Origin: Mixophyes australis | Lineage: Eukaryota > Chordata > Amphibia > Anura > Limnodynastidae | Assembly (NCBI GenBank): GCA_036250195.1 | Contig: JAVHZZ010000004.1 | Location: forward strand, 254,820,728 to 254,884,727 | Length of the DNA stretch: 64,000 nucleotides | Reading direction: 5' to 3' | Shown: one piece after another, positions 54,421 through 64,000 of the stretch | How the letters are laid out: the number at the start of each line of letters is the position of its first letter | Numbering within the stretch: position 1 is the stretch's first letter | Made by a program: the position numbers and the translations under genes | Notes under the pieces: model-generated | What the model was told of the DNA's origin: nothing | The model's input: only the letters and a program-made list of their open reading frames with translations | Databases searched by the model: none

Positions 54421-54600
54421 TCATCCTTCCTCCGCTGACAGGACCTGCAGGAAAGAAGCGATACTCACCGCAGGAGCGCTGGACAGGTGAGTAACCTTCT
54501 TTCTTCACCTGCTTGTAGGGCTCAGCCATCCGGGGACTCTTCAGCCCCTCCAGGGGCACAGCAAAGCCAGACATCTCTGTGGGCACCATCTTTACAATAA

Positions 54601-54888
54601 CCTATCTTCTAAGTCAGTACTTGTACTTTTTGCCCCTTGTATAGCATACTAATCCTCCATTGTCACAAATGATTACATCATCCAGTACCTTAAAATTGCT
54701 CACGGAGCTGGGAGTTATTTCCTTTGGCCTGGGAATTACATGCTGCATAAAAGACCCTTTCACAAAAAGTAGGCAACAGTTTGTCTCAGCTTCCATAGAC
54801 CTGTTGATGCTGGGCTTTACTCTCTTTCTTCCCCTTTAGTACTGCTAAATAGCTAACTAACTAAAAATTGAGGAAACAAATTACCACT
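54601..54888. other. Unassigned
   Basis: A 60-residue minus frame (PRPKEITPSSVSNFKVLDD) is present without recognisable domain. It may belong to the retroelement to its left. Confidence 0.3.
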
Positions 54889-55630
54889 ATCATCATCATC
54901 AACATTTATTTATATAGCGCCAACATTAATAATACAATACTGGGTAATGCATACAGACAGAGAGGTAACAGAACCCTGCTCGCAAGCTTACAATCTATGG
55001 GACAATGGGAGTTTGAAACACAAGGACATGTGCTACATCATATTTCACACTGGACCAACTAGAATGCAAAGGTAAAAGTATTGAGTGGGCTGTGTGTGTA
55101 GAAATGTTGGTCAGAGGGATGTTGGCTTGTGTTAGGTGTGTAGAGGGTGGTAAGGTGATGGTTGAGGAATATCATAAGCTAGTCTGAAGAGGTGGGTTTT
55201 CAGAGAATGCTTGAAGGTTTCAAGACTAGAGGAAAGTCTTACTGTGCGAGGGAGGAAATTCCACAAAATGGGTGCAACCCGAAAAAAAGTCCTGTAACCG
55301 AGAATGGGAGGATGTAATGAGAGTGGAAGAGAGACGCAGATCTTGTGCAGAACGGAGTTGTCGAGTTGGGAGATATTTTGAGACAAGTAAGGAAATGCAC
55401 GTCGGTGCAATTTTGTTGATGGCCTTGTATGTTAGTAGAAGAATTTTATATTGGATTCGTTTAAATACAGGCAACCAATGTAGAGACTGACAGAATGGCT
55501 CAGAAGAGGAAGAACGGTTTGCAAGGAAACTTAAGGCTTTACCTAGTATGGGTGCTCTTTGGTTGTTAGTGGATGGACTCAGGCTCCATCCTGTTGGCAA
55601 ATGTCTGATTCCAAAGTGCTCCATTTCCCC
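54889..55630 (-). mobile_element. L2-type LINE 3' end, minus strand
   Basis: On the minus strand: ORF2 C-terminus SLHWLPVFKRIQYKILLLTY, then QLRSAQDLRLSSTLITSSHS and KTHLFRLAYDIPQPS, followed by a 3' UTR with agattgtaagcttgcgagca, ggcgctatataaata and an ATG-type repeat at its end. A frameshift lies near 55350. It is the same region as 11830-12440 but a different subfamily. Confidence 0.85.
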
Positions 55631-56173
55631 ACTGCAGTGGCCAGCAGCATTTTCTAGTGATCACTGATACTAATTGTTCCAGGGTCCTCCTCTGCCTGGT
55701 CCTCCATGTTGGCATCCTTTAACCCCAAATGTGGTGCGCATAAATGCTCAAATCACCTATGTCATTTTCAGATTTTTTTTACACTGCGTTTGCTGCCAAA
55801 GGTAGCAACTAGCAGTACCCGAGTAACCAGCTGTGAACCACAACTTGCACCACTAGCACTGGCAAAACCACAGATGCAGGTAAACCCCATACAAACAAAA
55901 AACTCACAATCTCCAGTGTATCCTCTCTTTCCTCAGCTAGAGACAGGATAGAGGAGGAACTACACTACATACTACTTGTAGGCATTTCTATTTTTCTGTT
56001 TCTACCTGAAACTAGAAGGGAATAACTGTAAAAGGACCTGTGTTTGCACCTCACATACGCTCGGTATTCTCTTATTCTGTTCTGAGATATACTCGTTATA
56101 AAACTCGCACTTTTATGCACTTTTCTTTACACAATGATGCCTTACTTAGTCTTTTGACCCCACTAAATAACAC
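55631..56173. other. Unassigned, with one exon-like stretch
   Basis: At 55779-55873 a frame runs from ttttcag to ATGCAG|GTAAAC (VATSSTRVTSCEPQLAPLA). I recognise no protein and no partner exon, so it is not called a gene. Confidence 0.3.
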
Positions 56174-56354
56174 TTAGGGCTAGATTTACTAAGCTGCGGG
56201 TTTGAAAAAGTGGGGATGTTGCCTATAGAAACCAATCAGAATCTAGCTTTCATTTATTTAGTACCTTCTACAAAATTATAGCTAGAATCTGATTGGTTGC
56301 TATAGGGAACATCCCCACTTTTGCAAACCCGCAGCTTAGTAAATCTAGCCCTTA
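56174..56354. mobile_element. Harbinger-type MITE (TTA target duplication)
   Basis: 175 bp (56177-56351), nearly a full palindrome: GGGCTAGATTTACTAAGCTG at the left and its complement at the right, with TTA on both sides. Contains aaccaatcag and its inverse. A 3-bp TTA/TAA duplication is typical for PIF/Harbinger. Confidence 0.82.
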
Positions 56355-56775
56355 AACTTTACAGAATTATGCAATAACCACTGTATCTCAGTATTACTTC
56401 TCAGTATATTTTCGTTATAAATAACCAATACTGACAACATATGTATGTATTTAAGTCAAAGTATTTTACTGATAACACAGAAAACCCTGCATTCACATTT
56501 CCCACATATATCATAACGTTGTTCAACATAACATAGTATATCAATATAAAATTAACCTTAGGTTCACCACCTTTTTCCTTACACTATCCTTGCTTTACAT
56601 ATGTATCCTTGATAAGAATTTGTATTTATATCACAGATATCAGATGATAGCTACAGAGTCATATGTATAAAAATAGTTATATCCACATTACAAACACACA
56701 TATAGCTTTATATGTATATATTATCAATGATACTTATCAAATCCTTGTATCCTGGATCCAATTCTTAATCTGCAG

Positions 56776-57010
56776 TGTAGGGAACGGTTCTGTAGTATAG
56801 AATCCTTTCCTGTAGCTTAGTGTAGGTTTTCTGTAGAGTAATGTATTATCTGTAGCTCAGTGTATTCCTATATATTTTTCCTGTAGTGCAGTAGAATATG
56901 TATATTTTATGTAGTGTAGTGTATCTATAGAATTTCTGTAGTGTAGTTTGTCCTATATCTTTTCTGTAGTGTAGTGTGGCCCTAGTGTAGTGCAGTGTAA
57001 TGTAATGCAC
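56776..57010. repeat. Degenerate tandem repeat (CTGTAGTGTAGTGTA type)
   Basis: About six diverged units of tttctgtagtgtagtgta with T-rich spacers. No coding sense. Confidence 0.75.
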
Positions 57011-57109
57011 GTTGTCCAGGGGGCAATCAGACAGCAAAAGAGCGAGGGGGAGTCCCAGGTCTGGCTTTTATAGTCCAGATCCGGAAACTCCCAGCCTCCC
57101 CAGCAGCAA

Positions 57110-57138
57110 CGTGTGTGTGGTGATTCACCACACACACA
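57110..57138. repeat. Palindrome of GTGTGTGGTG/CACCACACAC
   Basis: tgtgtgtggtg, attc-type centre, then caccacacaca: a near-perfect short hairpin. Function unknown. Confidence 0.8.
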
Positions 57139-57191
57139 TGGATGTTTGTGTCCAGTGGTGATGATGTCATCTACTACTCTATTACTCTCTA

Positions 57192-58170
57192 CTTGTGTAC
57201 AGGCCCGGCGTTACCATTAGGCAGCTGCCTTGGGTGTTGGGCTCTGGGGGGCACCAATGAAATTTTGCACATTGTGTAATGCTGTGTGGCGGCCGCTGAG
57301 TTAACCTTCCACGGCTGATGCACACCTTCAGATCCATGGCAGGGGTGGGGTGATTGAAAACTGCCCCCACCCCCCACCCCCACTAACAATGGAACACATT
57401 GTGCCTCCCGCCCCTCTCCCTTCTCTTCCCTCACTGGCTGTCGAGAGTGACATCATCATCATGTCCTAACAGTCAGTGAGGAGCCCGGCAGAGAGGAGCA
57501 GCAGCAGCTGCATGAAGAAAAGTAAGTGAAGAATTGTGTACGGGAGGGGCATTGTCAAGCAGGGGGGGCGGTGTGCTGTGTGGGGGACATTGTCAAGCAG
57601 GGGGTGGTGTGCTGCGGAGGGGACATTGTCAAGCAGGGGGAGGGCGGTCTGCTGTGGAGGGGACATTGTCATGCAGGCGGGGTACTGCGGGGGGGGGGGA
57701 TTGTTAAGCAGGAGGAGGCAGTGTGCTGCAGGTGGACACTGTGAAGCAAGGGAGGACGTGTGCTGCAGGGGAAGCGTTGTGCTGTAGGTGGGAACATTGT
57801 CAAGCAGGGGAAGCGGTGTACAGCAGGGAAGGTGCTGCGAGGAGGGGGCATTTGTCAAGCAGGAGGGGACATTGTGATGCAGGGGGAGCAGTGTGAAGGC
57901 TTATTCTCTCAAGTTTTTTGTTCCAATATTTAACACTTGGGTACCTCCCCTCTAGAAATTGTGCATTTGCCCCTGGACAGCAGGGGAGTCTGGACAATGT
58001 TCTGTATGAAACATCACTGCATATGGACTGCAGAGGTAAAGCTTATCTTTCTTTTTTACAAAAGTCAAGTGTGTGAGAGTCTGGGAAGTGGGTATTTGGT
58101 GTATGTTGGGGGGGTAGTTTGAAATTTTGTCTAGGACGCCGATAAACCTTGCACTGGTCCTGCTCATATA
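57192..58170. mobile_element. hAT-like element (1 kb), same layout as 45695-47179
   Basis: 57200-58162. Ends CAGGCCCGGCGTTA and the complement of CAGGACCAGTGCAA share the first bases. The flanks CTTGTGTA and CTCATATA agree at 5 of 8 and differ only by transitions, as an aged duplication would. Inside: inverted arms ctcactggctgt/acagtcagtgag with TGACATCATCATCATG; then AAAA|GTAAGT at 57522; then a G-rich minisatellite. The 3' exon-like block of the other two elements is not found. Confidence 0.6.
57540..57890. repeat. G-rich minisatellite, about 38-bp unit
   Basis: About nine degenerate copies of ggggacattgtcaagcaggg followed by ggcggtgtgctgc. The 130-residue minus frame and 72-83 residue plus frames are repeat artefacts. 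Confidence 0.88.
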
Positions 58171-58399
58171 TGTTCAAAGAGTCCCAGCAAAACATTTAGT
58201 TAAATAGATATTCTGTCTACATGGGTTACCTCTCCATATTGTATCTGATTGGGGAGTACAATTATTAAAAAGAAGAGGGATAAGCAAATACTCAAGCACC
58301 ACCTATTCACTTACGTGTCTATACAGCAAGACAATTGAGCACATGCACTTTTTTGCAATTGTGATTGCACACAATAATCGTGTCTATGAATCTACAGAA

Positions 58400-58800
58400 A
58401 AACACCATTCTTAATTGTCTCTGGTACCCATCCTAAACTTTTGCGGTCACTCCCCAACTCCTCTGGAGTTCTTGCCATGGATACTACCATATCTGATCTT
58501 CAATTTATTTGGAAGGAAGCTCTTAATGCTCTTTACAAATCATATGCAGACACCAAACTTGTTTCATTCCAATTGAAGTAACCATCACTCTTTGCATTCC
58601 CAACATTTTCCATGTTTTTCTACAAGTCTATGATAATGAATATATATCCACTTAAGAACCCACCCCAACTACTTCTGATCAACACTCAACAAGAATTTGA
58701 AGTTAAATTAATTTTGGGCTCAAAACTGTCCTATAGAAGTTTATTATTTGGTTGGCTGGGAGGGCTATGGTGCAAAAAGAATTCCTGTGTTAGAGCCATT
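58400..58800 (+). pseudogene. Possible Gypsy integrase end and chromodomain, decayed
   Basis: Plus-strand text ISDLQFIWKEALNALYKSYA then DTKLV resembles the integrase tail (W-x-A-L-x-x-x-x-YK-x-AD). About 90 bp later INTQQEFEVKLILGSKLSYR followed by LLF resembles a chromodomain start (QEFEV-ILDSK). Stops and shifts between them. Recognised by pattern only. Confidence 0.5.
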
Positions 58801-58806
58801 GATTGC

Positions 58807-58974
58807 CAGAGCCATAACTTAGAATTGTAGCACCTGGGGCGAGAAAAAGAAATATGCCGCCCCCTCAGCACTCAATTTTAACCAAATGAACCGAAAATAT
58901 TGCTAAATTGCGCCCCCCTTCAGCGTTGCGCCCTGGGAGATCGCCCCTATCGCACAGCCCTAGTTATGGCCCTG
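58807..58974. mobile_element. hAT-like MITE candidate without clear target duplication
   Basis: Inverted ends CAGAGCCATAACT at 58807 and the complement of CAGGGCCATAACT ending at 58974, 168 bp, GC-rich interior (gccgccccctcagc). The flanking octamers do not match. Confidence 0.55.
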
Positions 58975-59369
58975 CTTCCAGCTATGATATCCACTGAAGC
59001 CAGGTAACGGTTGCATGTAGGTAACCCATGAGAGGAAAGGTACTATCACTTATTACCATCTGTCACAGCATCCCTAAAAGATCTCTCACTTCCAATGCTT
59101 ACACACTCCTGCACTTCTACTGTTGTTGAATCAGTGTAACTGCTGTGCACCTGCTCTTTTAGCTTGAGTCTGTGCTTTCTCTAAAAAAAAGGTCTTAGAC
59201 TAAGCAAAAGGCATCCCACTGAGAGTAAAGGCTGTGTGTTTTAATTACTATCATTTGATAGGCATTGGAAAAATGCAGCATGTTGCTCAACTAAAAATAT
59301 TCTAGGTACCCCAAATATGCACAGACTATCTTTTAAATGTGGGATCAGGTGATAGGGTCTCTTTTTGGT
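58975..59369. other. Intergenic, nothing recognised
   Basis: No structure seen. Confidence 0.5.
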
Positions 59370-60425
59370 GAGCTTACCTTGGGCGTCTGCGCTTGACGGG
59401 AGTGTCTTTGGGATCGGTGCTGCCGTTACGGATTCTTCGGATGTTCCGGTTTCCGAATTTGTTGTTTGCCTTCTTGTTTTTGCCTATGCGCAACCTGGAG
59501 AGAGAAAAGAAAAAGAAGAAGAAGAGAGAGAGAGAGGGGGGGGGGGGGAGATAAGGGTGGTGTGTTGAGAACACAGTAGAGGTGGTACCAGCAATATACT
59601 TCTGGGGCTTGAAATGTTATAGCTCTTTTGCTGGTGTTGTTTTATAGCTTTTTGCCCTGTTTATAGCCCTAAATGCAATGTATATTGGGGTGGATTGGTA
59701 CCTCCTGTATGGGGTGTGACTAGTTTATCTGTAGGGGTGTTAAAAGCTCTTAGTTGGCTAGAGCTATTAATAGAGGCAGTTAGTGTTGTGATTGCCTCTA
59801 ATTGTTAGTTATTATATGTTGAGGTGTGCTTTTAAAGTGTTGGGCAGGTGTTGTGTGCGAGGTGATATTTACTAAGTATTCTGAAACATAGGGTGTGTAG
59901 TGAGATGCATGTAAGTATTTAACTTTTTGCTTAGGTAGCTCTTACAAGAGCAGTTAGGTGGTCGTCAGCCGGTCTCTCTGTTTTTTCGTTTGGCGCTGCA
60001 GTCAGAGCTGATTTGTAGTGTGTACCGAGCGGTGGCTTGACTGGGGCCGAGCGGGTGCTGCTGGTTCACCTGAGGCGCTTCCGCCGGACTTCCGGTGTTG
60101 TTGGAGCGCACTCTGCGTTCCACTGCGGGTTGTTTAGATTCTTGTCCTTCTGTTTCAGATTCCGATCCTGGAGAGTTTGCGAGTGATGTTTTCCAGGGGC
60201 AGAGGTGAGTGTGCAGAGAGTCTTATGCGCGGTGTAGTTGTGACCAACGCGTTTCGTCCTTAGACTTTGTCAGGGATGTAACTGTGCTTCTGTTTCCTTG
60301 TGTTTTTATCCTGTTCTGATTTCCACTAGGATCTTCCGGAAGGGGAGGGGGGGAGGCGGGAAGCGGGATTTGGTGGGGTGGGGGGATTAAGGACGGGCGG
60401 AAGTCGGGTTAACTTTATTTATAGG
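59370..60425 (-). mobile_element. Penelope-like element 5' part with hammerhead-like core
   Basis: CpG-rich compared with its flanks. On the minus strand: hammerhead-like core at 60273-60252, then ctccag|GTTGCGCATAGGC and a basic stretch (KNKKANNKFGNRNIRRIRNG, about 59390-59480) ending CCCAAG|GTAAGC at 59372. Such a basic N-terminus before the RT and a ribozyme-bearing terminal repeat are features of Neptune-type Penelope elements. The RT itself is absent; truncated at 59370 or interrupted there. Confidence 0.5.
60240..60274 (-). ncRNA. Hammerhead ribozyme-like core, degenerate
   Basis: Minus strand: CTGACAA, stem II GTC-TAAG-GAC, GAAA, then CGCGTTGGTC. It has the order CUGANGA / stem II / GAAA / GUC of a minimal type I hammerhead with a 2-bp stem III, but the first box has A where G is required and stem I does not close well, so it is probably inactive. 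Confidence 0.45.
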
Positions 60426-62020
60426 TTTAGATTGGTTTATCTTTTAAATGTGATTAGAATATTTCATCCAGTAACATAATACATAACATTGGTATTTCTA
60501 CTGGCACATTACTGCTACTATCCCACCTTTCATATGGAACAACCCATTTCAGTCATAGGCTGACAAGTAGAGACCTGAGTCTGACAGAGCAGGGGATTGC
60601 TCCCTGCTGTCAGTAATAGGACATTTAATGTGGTGGGTGGTCCCTGGGAAGGACTACAATGCAAGCCCTGGCTTACTTTAGGCCAGCATGATAAGCACAG
60701 TCCGACCAGACCAGGGCCCCAGCTCCTCCATGCCAGTTAATAAAAAATATTAAAAATAGGGGAAAAAAATGAAATAATGCCTCAGACAGCCCTGTGACAT
60801 GATGAGGGCCGCTGGCCTGCAGGGAAAATATTGAGCTATAACTGCTGACAGTATTCCCCATACTTAAAAGGAAACAACAAATATATTAGTATAAATTCCT
60901 ATCCCTCAAATTAAAAGTTAATTACTAAATCATTGTTATTAATATATTTGATGTCTCATGAAAACAACTTTACATGTGCCAAATAATGTGCAACAATAAA
61001 GGGTTTATCTGTTTTTACAAACTTGTGAAAATTTTACTGTCGACCAACATGTATTGTGGAGAATAGAAAATAAATGGAATGTTATACAAAAAAACTGGAG
61101 AAAGAAAGATTGAAATTTATATTACATGTTATAATTTCCTGATTTTGTTTATTCTAACTTGTTTAAGTGTTTTGGTCCAACATGTGTAATTTTCATGAAT
61201 AAGCTCAAACTTTCTGGCAGCGTTATCTTTATAACATTTAATTGCATGTTATTTAATCTTTATTCTAATCCATTTCTAGGAGATATTCCAAAATGCAATT
61301 GCTGAAAACATAATAAAACCAATGAGCTCACATTATTCTTTTGCTCCTAAAACATTTCTACACTAAAAATAAGTATGTGGTTAACAGATAAAAAAGAACA
61401 TGGCACTTAAATAAAACTGAATGTTAAGAGAATATAGAAATCATCAAGGTACATTGCTTTAAAACAAATACTTTACATGCATATTCCAGCTGCAGCATTT
61501 ACTTAAATAAACTGCTTCATGCTCTAATAATGATACTTAGTGGAAGATAGGCTCAAGTATCCCTAATATTATTCACTAATACAGAATGTCTCCTTTATTG
61601 CTTCTCTCCAATAATGTTTAGTCTGGACTTCCTACATTCAGCAATAATGAGTATTTATTCTTTAAAAACATAAAAAATACACTCTGCAATGTTTGTTTTC
61701 TGAAATAAAGTTTTTTGCTCTTCACACAGCAAGATAAAGTGATTTGTTGTTGAACTTCATTTCAGTGTGTCATAGGCACACAATCTTATAGGGGATGACA
61801 CATGCATTTAAACCAGGGCATTCAGCAATTCTGTCAGTGCCAAAGTATTATAGATTAGATATATTTTTTTCATGTAATCAGTTTTAAAATTGGTTTCAAA
61901 AAGAACATTACACCATTTTAATGTGTCCATATATAGAGAGATTAGAGGTGCAAGGTAACAAATAACTAATATGCATGTAAACAATAAAGAATAAATAAAA
62001 TGAAAGGTAATAAAAAAAGG

Positions 62021-62051
<31 letters not shown>

Positions 62052-62610
62052 AATAATAATAATAATAATGATGATCCTCTGCTATAAGGAAGAGTCCTAG
62101 ATGTTAAAAGGATACAGAACAGATAAGCGATATTTATCTATTTTCTGGTATGCCTAATCTTGAGTGTCTGGGATTAAATGGACCTTTGTAACGGTATTAC
62201 ACTATTTTCTCTCTTTTTACATGAGATCACTAGACTATAGCAGACCTATACGACTACGATGAAATACTTCATTACATTTTCATGAGCTAATTCCAAGCAA
62301 CTATCTGGTTCGCATGTGCACACACCTTGGCTTTTGGGCACACTCCACACTTAATACTACACCACAGGCGCCACACCCCTTCTTCACTGTTTCTATAGAA
62401 CTCTTTCTGATCTACCATCTGAATTTTGAATGGAGGCTGCCACCTTGGCAATATAGGAGGTGTCCGGGTGTGAAGTCTTGGCGTTAGTTGGTCAGCTTAA
62501 CATATATTGCAGTATGTGGAACTAACATTCTCTTTTTTAATATAGAAAGTACAGCATTAATTATGTGTTTGGTGAGTGCAGAGTATCGCTGCTTTTTGTC
62601 TTTATATATA
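60426..62610. other. Intergenic, nothing recognised
   Basis: AT-rich. An (ATT)n(AAT)n palindromic microsatellite stands at 62024-62069. No exons seen. Confidence 0.55.
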
Positions 62611-62613
62611 TAT

Positions 62614-62986
62614 TGTCGAAGTCGTATAATTGGATGAACGAAAGTATATTGGTTAATATTGTTTTACCGTGCGATTGCGATCAGTACACGCATACAAAAG
62701 GTTATCTCCAAGCTCCAGAGGTATATTCTATAGTAAAGGTAAAATTGTTTCTAGGATTATAACTCTCTTTTCTGGTAACCTGTCTGAGATCTACAGACAA
62801 CATGGTCATACACCAAGAGGGACTTACATTACAGAGCAATAAAACGTGATACTGAGATCCTGCATATAAAATCTTTAAGGTGATAGGTTATTATACTATC
62901 AAAGGGTGGAACTGTCAAAGTCGTATAATTGGATGAATGAAAGTATATTGGTTAATATTGTTTTACCGTGCGATTGCGATCAGTAC
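62614..62986. repeat. 74-bp direct repeat, 299 bp apart
   Basis: 62614-62687 and 62913-62986 share tgtcRaagtcgtataattgg and the text on to gcgatcagtac with about two or three differences. The second copy starts the LTR-like block below. Confidence 0.88.
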
Positions 62987-63116
62987 GCATGTAACAAGTG
63001 GCACGGCGCGATTGCATGATAAAATACGCACGCACTCATTCATTTATTTCTATATTTCATATTTATAAGGGTTCAATTCCACAGTGATTTATGAGAAGAT
63101 GGTATTTAGTTTATAG

Positions 63117-63183
<67 letters not shown>

Positions 63184-63759
63184 GGCTATATGTACACTTT
63201 AGTGATATTTAAGGTTCAGGTTGCAGGAACTATGTCATGTTTAGTATCATTTTAATCCCCTATTCATCAGCAGTTGTCTGGTTCATTCGCCGAAGAGATC
63301 GCACATTGCATACTCTAGTTAGCGATGTTAGGGAATAAATGTTTAAAGTGATATTGACTGTATAATGCAAATAGACTAGCTTAAACTGGTCTCTGGGCGG
63401 GAGAATCATCTGGAGAACAGACCCCCTCCCTTGGAAGGTGTTGTTTGAACTGGCCTATGACCTGCATTACACTGGACCCTCCTGAAGCCTGGACCTATAG
63501 AAGCAAGCCACGTCAATTGTTTTCTCTGAGAGTATATATACAAGCTCCCTAGGACCAGCTAGCCCAGTCATTCTCTAACCACAGTATTCTGGAGTGCAGT
63601 ACTGTTGCTGGTACCAGCGGAGCGCAGGCGGGCGTGGCGGTATGTATGTATCTTTGGTATCGGCTGCACTGTATTATAATTATGTATTGAACTGCTAAAA
63701 CTTTTGCATCTGCTAAATAAATTGTTTGTGCTTTTGAAACACAAGAAATCGCTTAGACA
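62913..63759 (+). mobile_element. LTR-like block (possible old retroviral or LTR element)
   Basis: Begins TGTCAAAGTCG; core promoter gagagtatatatacaagc at 63528-63545; polyadenylation hexamer in gctaaataaattg at 63713-63725, which is about 180 nt after the promoter; possible end TTAGACA at 63759. The spacing fits an LTR with U3-R-U5 in plus orientation. No target duplication or internal genes, so a solo LTR at most. A TA microsatellite lies inside (63116-63180). Confidence 0.4.
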
Positions 63760-63799
63760 ACGCTTATTGGAAAATGATAAAATTACTTTAATAATTTAT

Positions 63800-64000
63800 A
63801 TATATTATTATTATTATTATTATTAATTTTTATTTATAGGGCGCCACAAAGTATCCGTAGCGCCGTACAGGGACAAACAATGGCACAGTACAAGGTGAAA
63901 CAGCACAGTACAAGTAACAGTAAGCACTATAACACTGGGGGCTCAGGCACAGCATGAAAGAGAGGGAGGGAGGGGAAAAGTGAGTACAGGCAGGTAACTA
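63800..64000 (-). mobile_element. L2-type LINE 3' tail, inverted relative to 1-272
   Basis: Reads attattattaatttttattt, then agggcgccacaaagtatccg, i.e. the reverse complement of the tail at the left edge, about 5 differences in 190 bp by eye. It continues past the window. Confidence 0.8.

Larger units (their letters stand above)
52170..54600 (-). mobile_element. CpG-rich LTR-like block, probably minus-strand retroelement
   Basis: GC- and CpG-rich unlike the flanks. The low-coordinate end is TGTAGCGCC at 52170. On the minus strand a promoter-like cluster stands at 54300-54420: three CCAAT boxes (gccaatcag twice, gccaattg) followed by gtttaaaag. The stretch 54191-54589 has a 132-residue minus frame (MAEPYKQVKKEGYSPVQ) I cannot name. 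Inner parts include the hairpin array. No target duplication was found, so the limits are uncertain; a host CpG island is the alternative. Confidence 0.4.

Noticed and set aside
55706..55951. 81-codon frame with acceptor- and donor-like borders
   Set aside because: A single exon-like stretch without recognised protein or partner exons; kept only as a note.
39851..64000. Search for SLC34A1 or another RGS14 neighbour
   Set aside because: No exon with recognisable transporter or other host protein motif found; synteny cannot be judged from this window.

Overview
This window is vertebrate nuclear DNA, most likely from a frog (anuran). The reasons are a split vertebrate gene with a 21-kb intron and a transposon mix typical of amphibians: L2-type LINEs, Penelope-like (Neptune-type), DIRS, Ty3/Gypsy, Tc1/mariner and many hAT and other MITE-like elements. 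The species cannot be fixed by eye.

Only one host gene is supported: the 3' half of RGS14 on the plus strand. Eight coding exons between 4687 and 39345 join into one open frame. They cover a serine-rich linker, two Raf-like Ras-binding domains, a basic linker, the GoLoco motif and a long C-terminal tail. Every junction has GT/AG borders and the phases agree. The RGS domain exons must lie before base 1. I recognise no neighbouring gene in 39.9-64 kb.

The rest is mostly mobile DNA. 1-4.7 kb: L2 tail, solo Gypsy-type LTR, hAT MITE. 4.7-13.5 kb: RGS14 exons with an L2 LINE at 9.4-12.4 kb. The intron at 13.46-34.85 kb holds several MITEs, a 2-kb hAT-like element with a 26-bp minisatellite, a Penelope-like fossil, and a 9.2-kb hAT element (24968-34153) with a perfect 8-bp target duplication. 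That element carries an almost intact transposase and three internal tandem arrays, two of which look derived from its own transposase gene. 34.8-39.8 kb: last exons, with a Tc1/mariner element that itself carries a small L2 insertion. 41-64 kb: a minisatellite open in several frames, a duplicated segment filled in one copy by a hAT MITE, further hAT-like elements, a Gypsy/DIRS junction, a CpG-rich LTR-like block with a tandem array of small hairpins whose stems vary but stay paired, an inverted L2, a Penelope-like end with a hammerhead-like core, and another LTR candidate.

The two window edges carry near-identical L2 tails in opposite orientation.

The best candidates for something undescribed are: (1) the 9.2-kb hAT element with self-derived satellites; (2) the covarying hairpin array at about 53.59-54.06 kb; (3) three hAT-like elements that share a hairpin, splice-donor and G-rich-minisatellite layout, two of them also sharing a 79-nt exon-like segment.
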